Positions 34,764-42,913 of a stretch of DNA of 64,000 nucleotides are shown here, in pieces. Position 1 is the first letter of the stretch. Each line of letters opens with the position of its first letter. Under the pieces are notes generated by a model. It was not told where the DNA came from and ran no database searches. It was given only the letters and a program-made list of their open reading frames with translations. The position numbers and the translations under genes were made by a program. The DNA comes from Streptomyces sp. AP-93 (GTDB lineage: Bacteria; Actinomycetota; Actinomycetes; Streptomycetales; Streptomycetaceae), in assembly GCF_022808175.1 (NCBI RefSeq), contig NZ_JALGBX010000026.1, positions 84,299-148,298 on the forward strand, written 5' to 3'.

Positions 34764-35650
34764 GCGAGCGCTGCCGCCCGCGCGACGGCCTCCGCGACCA
34801 TCGACAGCGCGGGCGAGTCCAGCTTCCACTGCTGCCAGTACAGGGGTACGTCCAGGGTCCGCCCGGGCCCGATCACCACCAGCTCGCCCGCCTCCACCAG
34901 CGGGCCGGCCTGTGCCTGCGGCAGCATCGCCCAGCCCAGCCCGGCGACCGCCGCATCGCAGAACCCCTCCGACGTCGGCACGTAGTGGCGTACCTCCGAG
35001 GCCCTGGCGCCCGCGTCCCCCGTCACCAGCCGCACGAACTCGTCCTGGAACAGGTCCAGCCGGTCGAACACGACGACCGGCGCCCTGCGGAGGTCCCGCT
35101 CCACCGCCTCCCGCAGGTGCCGCGCCGCGAAGGCCGGGCTCGCCACCGGCAGGTACCGCGCGACCCCCAGCCTGCGCACCGTGCACCCGGCCACGGGCGC
35201 CGGCTGCGAGGTGACCGCCGCCATCACGCGGCCGTCACGCAGCAGTTCGGTCGCGTGCGCCTCGTCCTCCCGGTGCAGCTCGAAGCAGACCGGCGGATCC
35301 TGCGGCACCCCCGTCAGCGCGGGCAGCAGCCACGTGGCCAGCGAGTCCGCGTTGACCGCGATCGGCAGCCGTACCGGCCCCAGGCCCTCCGCCATGCCGA
35401 GCTCGGCCCGCGCGTCGCGCTCCAGCCGGACGAGCTGCCGCGCGAAGCGCACGACGACCTCGCCGGACTCCGTCGCCCGTACGGGTTTGGTCCGCATCAG
35501 CAGCACCCGCCCGGTCCGCTGCTCCAGGGCCTTGACGCGTTGGCTGACGGCGGACGGGGTCACGTGCAGGGCGGCGGCCGCCGCGTCGAAGGTGCCCTCG
35601 TCGATCACCGCGAGCAGGGTCCGTACCTGGTCGACAGGCAGCTCATCCAT
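34760..35650 (-). CDS. LysR-family regulator, ArgP/LysG type
   Basis: A 296-residue LysR-type regulator. The N-terminal helix-turn-helix is QVRTLLAVIDEGTFDAAAAALHVTPSAVSQRVKALE-like, followed by a substrate-binding domain of about 200 residues. The divergent neighbour at 35721 is a LysE-type exporter, 70 bp away; this pairing is the well-known LysG/LysE (ArgP/ArgO) arrangement in which the regulator senses lysine or arginine. The stop TAG comes from the terminal repeat of the MITE-like element. GTG 35653 is an alternative start one codon upstream. Confidence 0.9.
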   Translation of the reverse strand: MDELPVDQVRTLLAVIDEGTFDAAAAALHVTPSAVSQRVKALEQRTGRVLLMRTKPVRATESGEVVVRFARQLVRLERDARAELGMAEGLGPVRLPIAVNADSLATWLLPALTGVPQDPPVCFELHREDEAHATELLRDGRVMAAVTSQPAPVAGCTVRRLGVARYLPVASPAFAARHLREAVERDLRRAPVVVFDRLDLFQDEFVRLVTGDAGARASEVRHYVPTSEGFCDAAVAGLGWAMLPQAQAGPLVEAGELVVIGPGRTLDVPLYWQQWKLDSPALSMVAEAVARAAALA

Positions 35651-35720
35651 CACACCGGCTAACGGTACGTAAGAATCTTTAGCTGTACTCCTCGCCTCGC
35701 CGCTGCCTACGGTCGAAGAC

Positions 35721-36356
35721 ATGACACACGGCATCATCCCGGCGGCCCTCGCGGGCTTCGGCACCGGTCTTTCCCTCATCGTCGCCATCGGCGCCCAGAA
35801 CGCCTTCGTCCTGCGCCAGGGCGTACGCCGCCAGTCGGTCCTCGCCGTGGTCGCCATCTGCGCCCTCTCGGACGCAGCGCTCATCGCCCTCGGCGTGGCC
35901 GGCGTCGGCGCGTTCGTCACCGCCTGGCCGCCCGCCCTCACCCTGGTCGGCCTCGTCGGCGGCGCCTTCCTGATCGGCTACGGGGCCCTCGCCGGCCGCC
36001 GGGTGCTGCGCCCCGACCCGGGCGCCGCCCTCGCCGCGGACTCCACCGGCAGGGCCGCCGGCTCCGCCTCCGCCCGGCGGGCCGTGCTGACCTGCCTGGC
36101 CATGACCTGGCTCAACCCGCACGTGTACCTCGACACCGTGCTGCTGCTCGGGTCCATCGCGGCGGGCCGGGGCGACCTCCGCTGGGCCTTCGGCGCCGGG
36201 GCCGTCCTGGCGAGCCTCACCTGGTTCGGCGCGCTCGGCTACGGCGCCCGGCTGCTCAGCGGCCCGCTCGGCAAGCCCGCGGCCTGGCGGGCCCTGGACG
36301 GGCTCGTCGCGGCGACCATGGTCACGATGGGCGGCCTCCTCCTCGCCCGGGCCTGA
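35721..36356 (+). CDS. LysE/ArgO-type amino acid exporter
   Basis: A 211-residue membrane protein with about six helices. The conserved N-terminal segment GFGTGLSLIVAIGAQNAFVL includes the LysE-family GAQNAFVLRQG, and TWLNPHVYLDTVLLLG is the second signature. It exports basic amino acids, in this family mainly lysine and arginine. Expression is likely activated by the divergent LysR protein when the amino acid builds up. Length is typical of the family. Confidence 0.92.
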   Translation: MTHGIIPAALAGFGTGLSLIVAIGAQNAFVLRQGVRRQSVLAVVAICALSDAALIALGVAGVGAFVTAWPPALTLVGLVGGAFLIGYGALAGRRVLRPDPGAALAADSTGRAAGSASARRAVLTCLAMTWLNPHVYLDTVLLLGSIAAGRGDLRWAFGAGAVLASLTWFGALGYGARLLSGPLGKPAAWRALDGLVAATMVTMGGLLLARA

Positions 36357-36477
36357 ACCCGGCCGCCGGGGGCGCCGCGTTCCCGGCAACCCCGGCCCCG
36401 ATGTCCACGGCCCCGAAGTCCGCGGGCGCGGCCCGGCGCAGCCGCCTCAGCCAGGCGCCCGGCAGAACGGGCGCGGG

Positions 36478-36814
36478 CACGGTCAGCACCGGGCACACCA
36501 CACGTCGGCGCAGCCGGCCAGCCACCCCGCCCCCGTAGCGGCGGCCGGGCCGGGCTCCGACGACGAGCAGGTCGTCGGGTCGTCGGGTCGTCCGGCCAGC
36601 TCGCACAGGGTCCGGCCGGGGAAGCCCCGCCGCACGTGCCGGCGTACGACGGGCACGCCCGCCGGTCGCCGCCGAAGGCCTCCTCGAAGGCCCGGTCGAG
36701 GGTCGCGGCGGCCTCCGCCTCCCACAGCGCGGCCCACGTCCGGTCGGGGAACCGGGCGAACATCCCTTCGCCCTCGGGCGGCGAGCCGCTCACCCCGACC
36801 ACCACGCGGCTCAT
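36478..36814 (-). pseudogene. Universal stress protein (UspA-like) remnant, frameshifted
   Basis: Three reading frames together give a shortened UspA domain. The first starts at ATG 36814 with MSRVVVGVSGSPPEG and reaches TLDRAFEEAFGGDRR. The second contains RGFPGRTLCELAGRPDD, and the third has DDLLVVGARPGRRYGGGV and RRVVCPVLTVPAP, the ATP-binding and last-strand motifs of the family. At least two frameshifts and a missing middle part show that it is not functional unless the shifts are sequence errors. Confidence 0.7.
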
Positions 36815-37072
36815 CGGCTCGGCTCCCGCACGGCCCTGACCAGCCCGTGGACCCAGTCGCGCAGGTTCCCGTGCGCCGACCTCCACTCTGGAGACGGATT
36901 GGCCTGCCCAGCAGAGCCAATTCCGAGATCTGGTCTGCCACCGTCCTCCAAGGTCCACCCCATGGACCCTCCCCGAGTGGGTACGGATCACCGTGCCCCA
37001 CCACCTCACGCCCACATCCACACCTCACACCTCACACCTCGTACGCCATCCCCCGCGCCTCCAGGAGCCCCC

Positions 37073-38158
37073 GTGCCGGATCAGCCCCCGTCCTCACCCC
37101 CGCCCCCGCCGCCACCCGGGTCCCCGTACACCGACTCGGTCCGCGCCTACTACGCCGCCCAGCCCTCCCCCCTCGTGGCCGCCACCGGGATCGTGCTGGA
37201 CGCGCGCGGGCGGGTCCTCGTCCTCACCACCTCGTACAAGGCGGAGCTGGAGCTCCCGGGCGGGGGCGTGGAGGACACCGAGACACCGGAGGAGGGACTG
37301 GCCCGCGAGCTGAAGGAGGAGCTCGACCTGAGCGTGCCGGTCGGGCGGCTGCTCGCCGTGGACTCCCGCCCGCCGGGGCCCCTCGGCCGCTCCCTCGTCG
37401 CCCACGTCCACCTCGTCGGCCCGCTCACGCCCGAGGAGGCCTCCGCGATCTCCTTCCCGGACGGGGAGGTCACCGAGGCACGGTGGCTCACCCCGGAGGA
37501 GGCCTACGAGGCCCTGGACACCCGGAAGACATCCCGCCTGCGCGCCGCCCTGGCAGCCCTGTACTCCGGCTCCCTCGCGCACCTGATCGACGGGGTGCCG
37601 CAGCCCGGCTCCCCGGCCGGCCTGGACCCGGCGCGCCGGGCGGAGCTGGAACACGCGGGCGCCTACGACACCGCCGGCCACCGCGCCGCCCGCCCCAAGG
37701 CCCTCACGGCGGCGAGCGTGCTGTTCACCGACTCGGCTGGCGGGGTCCTGCTGGTACGGCCCGCGTACGGCGATCCGGACCACTGGAACCTGCCCGGCGG
37801 CGGCATCGACAGTGACGTCGGCGAGATCCCGCGCACCGCGGCCCGCCGGGAGGTCCTCGAGGAGCTCGGCCTCGACCTCGCCCCGGGCAGGCTGCTCGCC
37901 GTCAACTGGTCCCACCGGTCCGGCTATCCGGCCCGGGTCCGCTTCCTCTACGACGGCGGCACCCTCGACGCCGCCGCCCTGACCCGGATCCGCCTGCCGC
38001 AGACGGAGCTCCTCGCCTGGCGCACGGTCCCCCCGGCCGAACTGCGCCGGTTCGCCAGGCCGGCGCTCCGCCGCCAGATCGAGGCCTGCCTCACGGCTCG
38101 CGCCAACCCGGGCCGCACACTCGAACTGCACGCCGGCCGGCTGGTGGCTCAGGGTTAG
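37073..38158 (+). CDS. Tandem double-Nudix hydrolase
   Basis: A 361-residue protein with two Nudix domains. Box 1 is GVEDTETPEEGLARELKEEL, an exact G-x5-E-x7-R-E-U-x-E-E match. Box 2 lies in GGIDSDVGEIPRTAARREVL followed by EELG; it has an extra residue between the first Gly and Glu, but retains REVLEE. Such enzymes hydrolyse nucleoside diphosphates linked to another group. The N-terminal 25 residues are Pro-rich. GTG 37073 follows AGGAG by six bases; an in-frame ATG at 36962 would add 37 low-complexity residues. Substrate unknown. Confidence 0.85.
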   Translation: MPDQPPSSPPPPPPPGSPYTDSVRAYYAAQPSPLVAATGIVLDARGRVLVLTTSYKAELELPGGGVEDTETPEEGLARELKEELDLSVPVGRLLAVDSRPPGPLGRSLVAHVHLVGPLTPEEASAISFPDGEVTEARWLTPEEAYEALDTRKTSRLRAALAALYSGSLAHLIDGVPQPGSPAGLDPARRAELEHAGAYDTAGHRAARPKALTAASVLFTDSAGGVLLVRPAYGDPDHWNLPGGGIDSDVGEIPRTAARREVLEELGLDLAPGRLLAVNWSHRSGYPARVRFLYDGGTLDAAALTRIRLPQTELLAWRTVPPAELRRFARPALRRQIEACLTARANPGRTLELHAGRLVAQG

Positions 38159-38220
38159 AGACGGCCGGAGAGGACGCGGGGTGTCTCCCGAGCTCGTGTA
38201 CGGAATCCATCTCGGCTCAC

Positions 38221-40428
38221 ATGCGTGTGCTCGATGGCGCGACCGCCGTCGTTGACCCCGGTGAACCGGATCCGGGGATGGGGGACATGACCATGGGGGA
38301 AGTGACCGGCGGCAAGGACCGAACGAACGAGGAGGTCCCACCAGACGTCCCACCGGACGTCCCACCAGACGTTCCACCAGACGTCCCACCGGACATCCCG
38401 GCGGACACCCCACCGGAGGCCTCCGCGGAGACCGAGCCGAATGTCTCGGACTCGGAGCGGCTGCTCTTCGGCGGCGAACTCGCCTACGACATCGGCTGGG
38501 AACGCCATGAGGGGGCCTGGCTGAAGCTCGGCCTGTGGACCATGGCCAAGGAACTGCCGCGCATGGTCGCCATGGGCGTGCGCCTCGCGCACCTCGCCGA
38601 TCCCCGCGCGCTCCGGGTGGTCCTCGGCGCCGAACTCGGCCGCGGCATCACCCAGGCCGTCGGACTGATCGCCGTCAACGGCGTCCTGGGCCACATCCTG
38701 TCCGCCGGATCGACCAACGAGCGCCTGGCCCGGGCCGTCCCCGCCCTCGCGGTGGTCGCGGTCACCGCACTGCTCGGATCGCTGCTGCGCTCCGCTTCGA
38801 CCGCGTCGACCGGCACGCTGGAGCCGAAGGTCCAGCGGGTGGCGACCGAGCGGTACCTCGGACTGGTGCACCAGGTGGAGCTGTCCGCGATCGAGGACGA
38901 CGAGTTCCACCGCCTGCTCGACGCCGCCCGCTACGGTGCGGACTCCGCGCGCCGCATGGTCCGGTACTGCACGAACACGCTGAACTCCCTGATCTCCCTC
39001 ATCGCCGCGGCCGGTGTGCTCACCGTGCTGCACATCGGGCTGCTGCCGCTCCTCGTCATGATGACCCTGCCCAGTGCGTGGAGTTCGCTCACGATCTCCA
39101 AACAGCGCTACGTCTCCTTCCACACCTTCGTCCAGCACGCCCGTGCCGGACACCTGCTGGGGCAGCTCCTGACCCAGCAGGAGGCGGCGGCCGAGGTCCG
39201 TGTACACGGGATCGGACCGTTCCTGCTCGGCCACTTCCGCGGCATGGCGGAGACCAGCGAGCGAGAACAGACCCGGCTGGCCCGCAACGCCGCCCGGATC
39301 GGCTTGACGGCCGACGGCGCCGGCGGTCTCGCGACCCTCCTCACCTACGGGGCGCTCGGACTGCTGCTGTGGAGCGGGGCGATGGACCTCGCGGTCGCCG
39401 GTACGGCCGTCCTGGCGATCCGTACCGGTGCGTCGAGCCTGGACAGCCTCGTCCTGCAGATGGCCGATCTGCACCAGGAGTCCTTGCACGTCGCCGACTA
39501 CGAACGACTCTGCGCGGAGGCCGCGGATCGCGCCATTCCCGCGACGGGCCGGGCGCTGCCCGAGGATCTGCGGGAAGTCCGCTTCGAGAAGGTGACCTTC
39601 ACCTATCCGGCGAGCGCCGGAGAGACCCCCGAGCCGACCCTGCGCGAGGTCTCCCTGTCCTTCCCCATCGGCAAGGTCATCGCGGTCGTCGGGGAGAACG
39701 GCTCGGGCAAGTCCACCCTGATCAAGCTCCTGGCCGGCCTATACCTGCCCGACGAGGGTGGCGGCACGATCTGGTGGGACCACGTCGACGCCGCCCGGGC
39801 GGACCGCCGGCAGATCTTCGCCCGGGTCGCGCTCATGTCCCAGTCCTTCTACCAGTGGCCCTTCACGTTCCGCGTCAATGTGGGGATCGGCCGCCCCGAC
39901 CGCCCCATCGACGACGCGGCGGTCGGGGCCGCGGCCGCCTTCTCCGGCGCCGACGCCTTCCTCACCGGTCTGCCCCACGGCCTCGGCACCCTCCTCGCAC
40001 GCGGCTACAAGCGCGGCCGCCAGGCCTCCGGCGGCGAATGGCAGAAGATCGGGATCGCACGGGCCTGGTACCGGCAGGGCCAGATCATGGTGGTGGACGA
40101 GCCCACCAGCGCCCTGGACGCCGTCGCCGAGCAGCGGTTCTTCGACCGCTTGCGGAGCCTCGCGGCGACCGGGCAGACGGTGGTCCTGATCACCCACCGG
40201 CTGCACTCCGTACGCCACGCCGACGTCATCCACGTGCTCAAGGGCGGGCAGGTCGCCGAGTCGGGCACCTTCACCGAACTCATGGACGCGGACGGCGCCA
40301 CGGGCGCCAGGGGCGAGTTCCGCACCGCCTACCTGGTACAGGCGTCCGCCTTCGCGGAATCCCTCCCCACCCAGCGCGACCACCCGCCCGGCACCCGAAC
40401 CGGAGCGAAGACCGGAGACGTCTCATGA
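38221..40428 (+). CDS. ABC exporter, fused membrane and ATPase domains
   Basis: A protein of up to 735 residues. A variable N-terminus with five PPDV-type repeats is followed by a six-helix membrane domain (about residues 100-420) and an ATPase domain. Walker A is GENGSGKST, the signature is ASGGEWQ (a variant of LSGGQ), Walker B is IMVVDEPTSALD and the switch His is in LITHRLHS. It probably works as a homodimer exporting a peptide or small metabolite. The true start is uncertain: ATG 38278, 38287 or 38293 are alternatives. It overlaps by four bases with a downstream Nudix-derived gene. Confidence 0.85.
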   Translation: MRVLDGATAVVDPGEPDPGMGDMTMGEVTGGKDRTNEEVPPDVPPDVPPDVPPDVPPDIPADTPPEASAETEPNVSDSERLLFGGELAYDIGWERHEGAWLKLGLWTMAKELPRMVAMGVRLAHLADPRALRVVLGAELGRGITQAVGLIAVNGVLGHILSAGSTNERLARAVPALAVVAVTALLGSLLRSASTASTGTLEPKVQRVATERYLGLVHQVELSAIEDDEFHRLLDAARYGADSARRMVRYCTNTLNSLISLIAAAGVLTVLHIGLLPLLVMMTLPSAWSSLTISKQRYVSFHTFVQHARAGHLLGQLLTQQEAAAEVRVHGIGPFLLGHFRGMAETSEREQTRLARNAARIGLTADGAGGLATLLTYGALGLLLWSGAMDLAVAGTAVLAIRTGASSLDSLVLQMADLHQESLHVADYERLCAEAADRAIPATGRALPEDLREVRFEKVTFTYPASAGETPEPTLREVSLSFPIGKVIAVVGENGSGKSTLIKLLAGLYLPDEGGGTIWWDHVDAARADRRQIFARVALMSQSFYQWPFTFRVNVGIGRPDRPIDDAAVGAAAAFSGADAFLTGLPHGLGTLLARGYKRGRQASGGEWQKIGIARAWYRQGQIMVVDEPTSALDAVAEQRFFDRLRSLAATGQTVVLITHRLHSVRHADVIHVLKGGQVAESGTFTELMDADGATGARGEFRTAYLVQASAFAESLPTQRDHPPGTRTGAKTGDVS

Positions 40429-40922
40429 GCCGCGCCCAGGACGAGCGGGCTGAGCGGGGCAGCCACACGGTCCCTGCCGCGACCGGACCCGACCGCTACA
40501 GACTGCCGGTCGACGTACACCTCCTCCTGGTCCGGTACGGACCGGACGGAGGGGAGGAGCTCCTGCTGTCCCGCCGCGCGGGTGCCTTGTACGCGGCGGG
40601 TCTGTGGCACGCGCCGTCCGGCCTGTTCTTCGAGGCTCTGGCCTGGCAGGGCATCCCGGAGGTGCGGGAGCCGGACGTCTGCGATGCCATGGACTGGTAC
40701 TCCCTCGACGCACTGCCCGAGCCGATGTTCGCCTACTGCCGCGCCGCCCTCGACGCCTACCGGGCGGACCTGCCCGGTGCCGTCCACTTCCAGGAGCCCG
40801 GCGACCCGATCCCCCACCACCCGGACGCTCCCGACCGCACCCGGCAGCTACCGGGCCCCGCTCGGGCCCCGCGGGCACCGGGCCCACCGGGTCCACCGCC
40901 CGGGAGTTCAGGAGCCCTCTGA
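40425..40922 (+). CDS. Nudix-fold protein that has lost its Nudix box
   Basis: A 165-residue protein whose ends match Streptomyces Nudix hydrolases: LPVDVHLLLVRYGPDGG, LLSRRAGALYAAGLWHAPSG, then FFEALAWQGIPEVREPDVC and MFAYCRAALDAYRADLP. Between SG (about residue 66) and LFFEAL the part that normally holds the Nudix box (about 50 residues, G-x5-E-x7-REUxEExGU) is missing, cleanly and in frame. It therefore should not hydrolyse nucleotides. Its ATG overlaps the ABC exporter stop (ATGA). It may be a relic or a binding protein. The C-terminal 30 residues are Pro/Gly-rich. Confidence 0.8.
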   Translation: MSRAQDERAERGSHTVPAATGPDRYRLPVDVHLLLVRYGPDGGEELLLSRRAGALYAAGLWHAPSGLFFEALAWQGIPEVREPDVCDAMDWYSLDALPEPMFAYCRAALDAYRADLPGAVHFQEPGDPIPHHPDAPDRTRQLPGPARAPRAPGPPGPPPGSSGAL

Positions 40923-40941
40923 GGGTGCTGCTCCCGGCCGG

Positions 40942-41334
40942 CTACTTCGGCTCGGTCGCGAGCTGGATCAGGTTGCCGCAGGTGTCGTCGAAGACGGCGG
41001 TGGTCACGGGACCCATCTCCAGCGGCTCCTGCGTGAAGCGGACGCCGAGGCCGCGCAGGCGCTCGTACTCCGCCTCGACGTCGTCGACGGCGAACTGGGC
41101 GAGCGGGATGCCGTCCTCAACGAGCGCGTCGCGGTAGGTCTTGGCGGCCGGGTGGCCGGCGGGCTCCAGGAGGAGTTCGGTGCCGCCGGGCTCGTCGGGC
41201 GAGACGACGGTCAGCCACCGGTCCGGCCCGCCCAGCGGGACGTCGTGCTTCTTCACGAACCCGAGGACCTCGGTGTAGAAGTGCAGGGCTTTGGCCTGGT
41301 CGTCGACGAAGACGCTGGTCAGGTGGATCTTCAT
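40942..41334 (-). CDS. VOC-family (glyoxalase-like) protein
   Basis: A 130-residue single VOC domain: MKIHLTSVFVDDQAKALHFY at the start, TELLLEPAGHPAAK in the middle, and DDTCGNLIQLATEPK at the end with the D-x-x-G-N motif. It is the second gene of an operon with an ArsR-family repressor, whose stop overlaps its ATG by four bases (ATGA). This ArsR-VOC pairing is common and suggests induction by the compound the VOC protein acts on; that compound is not known. Confidence 0.88.
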   Translation of the reverse strand: MKIHLTSVFVDDQAKALHFYTEVLGFVKKHDVPLGGPDRWLTVVSPDEPGGTELLLEPAGHPAAKTYRDALVEDGIPLAQFAVDDVEAEYERLRGLGVRFTQEPLEMGPVTTAVFDDTCGNLIQLATEPK

Positions 41335-41639
41335 GGGGTGCTCTCTTCCGGTCCGGACGGGTCGGGCGTGCGCCATCGCTCGGCGATCTGCCGCAGCGGG
41401 GCCGTGTTCAGGTCGTGGAACTTGTACCGGCCCTCCCGCCTCGTCTCGACGAGTCCGGCGGCCTCCAGCACGGCGAGGTGCTGGGAGACGCCCTGGCGCG
41501 AGATGCCGAGCTGGTGCTTCATCGTCAGCCGCGAGCAGATCTCGAACAGTGTCTGCCCGGACTTCTCCGCGAGCTCGTCGAGGATGGTGCGGCGGGTCGG
41601 GTCGGCCAAAGCTCTGAAGAGTTCGTCGGCCACCACCAC
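41331..41639 (-). CDS. ArsR-family transcriptional repressor
   Basis: A 102-residue winged-helix protein: ADPTRRTILDELAEKSGQTL and SRQGVSQHLAVLEAAGLVET form the helix-turn-helix, followed by the wing REGRYKFHDL. No cysteine pair for metal binding is seen, so it probably senses an organic ligand or acts as a simple repressor. The start is one of three adjacent GTG codons (41639, 41636, 41633), with no ribosome-binding site before it, so a leaderless mRNA is likely. It overlaps the VOC gene and is preceded by an inverted repeat at 41643-41666. Confidence 0.88.
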   Translation of the reverse strand: MVVADELFRALADPTRRTILDELAEKSGQTLFEICSRLTMKHQLGISRQGVSQHLAVLEAAGLVETRREGRYKFHDLNTAPLRQIAERWRTPDPSGPEESTP

Positions 41640-41642
41640 AGA

Positions 41643-41666
41643 ATAGGCAAGCAACCACTTGCCTAT
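41643..41666. promoter_or_regulatory. Operator of the arsR-VOC operon
   Basis: A perfect 9-bp inverted repeat, ATAGGCAAG and its complement separated by CAACCA, lies 3 bp before the GTG of the ArsR gene. Its place over the expected start point of a leaderless transcript suits autorepression by the ArsR protein. Confidence 0.75.
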
Positions 41667-41770
41667 CAACTCGAGGAAGACATTCGACCGGCCGCGAATC
41701 CTTTTCGGACCTCCCCGCCTCTTATCCGTGTACCGGCCGAACGGGCCGGCAGGACCAGGAGGAAACACCC

Positions 41771-41860
41771 ATGATGATCACCAGCCTCGTAGTGATCGGA
41801 GCCCTGCTCGTGGGCGCGTGCAGCCGGCACCTGCTGCGGCGCTACAAGAGCCGGATCTGA
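41771..41860 (+). CDS. 29-residue membrane peptide
   Basis: A small gene encoding MMITSLVVIGALLVGACSRH and then LLRRYKSRI. It has one hydrophobic stretch with a lipobox-like GAC and a basic tail, suggesting a membrane peptide. A very good ribosome-binding site (AGGAGG, 7 bases before ATG) supports translation. It precedes the ECF sigma gene by 52 bp on the same strand and could belong to the same operon. No homologue was recognised. Confidence 0.6.
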   Translation: MMITSLVVIGALLVGACSRHLLRRYKSRI

Positions 41861-41912
41861 CCAGGGCCCGGCGGCGCGGGACATCTTCGGGAACGACGGG
41901 AATGAGCAGCAC

Positions 41913-42485
41913 GTGAACCAACGCCTCCCCTGGCCGGACGAGCGGCTGATCAGGGCCGCTCAGGACGGCGACGTCACTTCACTCACCACCGTCGTCATGG
42001 AGTCGCAGCCTCATGTGCGCAAGTTCGCCCTGTCGCTCTGCGCCTCGCCGCAGGACGCGGAGGACGCCGCGCAGGAGGCCCTGATCATCCTCTACCGGAA
42101 GATCGGCACCCTGCGGGCCACCGGCGCCCTCGCCTCCTGGATGTTCCGGATCGTGCGCAACGAATGCCTCCGGCAGATACGGCTGCTCGCCCCGCGGAGC
42201 GAGGAAGCGCCGGCCCATCCGGAGTCTGCGGAACGGTCCGCCGAGGACGCCGTGCTGCACAGGCTGGAGGCGGAGCGGATCGCGGCCGCGCTCAGCGCCC
42301 TCCCCCGTGACCAGCGGCAGGTCCTGATCCTGCGGGACGTCCAGGGCCTGCCCGGCAAGACCGTCGCCGATGCGCTGGGCCTGAGCACCGCCGCGATGAA
42401 GTCGCGGCTGCACAGAGCACGCGCCGCGCTGCGCCACTCACTGGGCGCGATCGACCAACCAGTCGAAGGAGACTCACGACGGTGA
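41913..42485 (+). CDS. ECF-type RNA polymerase sigma factor
   Basis: A 190-residue sigma-70 family protein with only regions 2 and 4. Region 2 includes DAEDAAQEALIILYRKIGTL and ALASWMFRIVRNECLRQIR; region 4 is ALPRDQRQVLILRDVQGLPG followed by TVADALGLSTAAMKSRLHRA. These bind the -10 and -35 elements. GTG 41913 is the start; its ribosome site is weak. The downstream 103-residue protein overlaps by four bases, but lacks the His/Cys motif of a classical zinc anti-sigma factor. Confidence 0.9.
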   Translation: MNQRLPWPDERLIRAAQDGDVTSLTTVVMESQPHVRKFALSLCASPQDAEDAAQEALIILYRKIGTLRATGALASWMFRIVRNECLRQIRLLAPRSEEAPAHPESAERSAEDAVLHRLEAERIAAALSALPRDQRQVLILRDVQGLPGKTVADALGLSTAAMKSRLHRARAALRHSLGAIDQPVEGDSRR

Positions 42486-42793
42486 ACACCGTGAAACTGC
42501 CCGCACCATCCGCGGCGCCCGAAACGAACTTCGCCAGCAGGTCCGTCCCGCGCCACCTGGCGCGCGGCGCCATCGGCTTCGGGCTGATCATCGGCGCGAT
42601 CGCCCTGGTGCCCGTCGTCGGCCCGGTGAGCCTACTGGCCGCCCCGCTCGCCCTCGTTGCCTTCCGCGGCTGCCCCACGTGCTGGATGGTCGGCCTGGCG
42701 CAGACCATCTCCCGCGGCCGCCTGGAACGCCGATGCGAGGACGGCGTCTGCACCCTCACCAAGACACACCCGACGGCGAAGGCCGCGGAGTAG
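42482..42793 (+). CDS. Cys-containing membrane protein (DUF2892/YgaP-TM-like)
   Basis: A 103-residue protein with two close hydrophobic segments (AIGFGLIIGAIALVPVVGPV and SLLAAPLALVAF) followed by FRGCPTCWMVGLAQ and a tail with RRCEDGVC. The GCPTC and C-x4-C cysteines resemble the membrane segment of YgaP/DUF2892 proteins. Translational coupling (4-bp overlap) to the ECF sigma gene suggests that it could control the sigma factor or is part of its response, perhaps to thiol stress. That role is inference. Confidence 0.65.
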   Translation: MNTVKLPAPSAAPETNFASRSVPRHLARGAIGFGLIIGAIALVPVVGPVSLLAAPLALVAFRGCPTCWMVGLAQTISRGRLERRCEDGVCTLTKTHPTAKAAE

Positions 42794-42818
42794 CGGCGGC
42801 CGGCTCCGAACACACGAA

Positions 42819-42850
42819 AGGCCGTTCTCTCGTGGTTGAGGGAACGGCCT
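42819..42850 (-). terminator. Terminator of a former tRNA-Pro gene
   Basis: AGGCCGTTCTCTC and GAGGGAACGGCCT pair over 13 bp (one G-U) around GTGGTT. On the minus strand the stem is followed by TTTCGTGT. It stands in the same relation to the tRNA fragment at 42870 as the hairpin at 4386 does to the intact tRNA-Pro, showing that the left flank is the native downstream side of a tRNA-Pro gene. Confidence 0.75.
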
Positions 42851-42869
42851 CCGACCTGCGTTTCCGCAC

Positions 42870-42913
42870 AGTCGGGACGACAGGATTTGAACCTGCGACC
42901 CCTTGACCCCCAG
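42870..42913 (-). repeat. Probable attachment site: 3' part of tRNA-Pro(GGG)
   Basis: These 44 nt are identical to 4435-4478: the 3' end of tRNA-Pro up to the first base of the anticodon loop. To the right of 42913 the match stops, and no 5' half follows. A duplication ending at the anticodon loop is the usual product of tyrosine-recombinase integration into a tRNA gene. The foreign DNA would then lie to the right, with the complete tRNA beyond position 64000. Confidence 0.75.

Noticed and set aside
36478..36814. UspA remnant as a novel small gene
   Set aside because: All readable parts belong to the universal stress protein family in three different frames, so decay or sequence error explains it.
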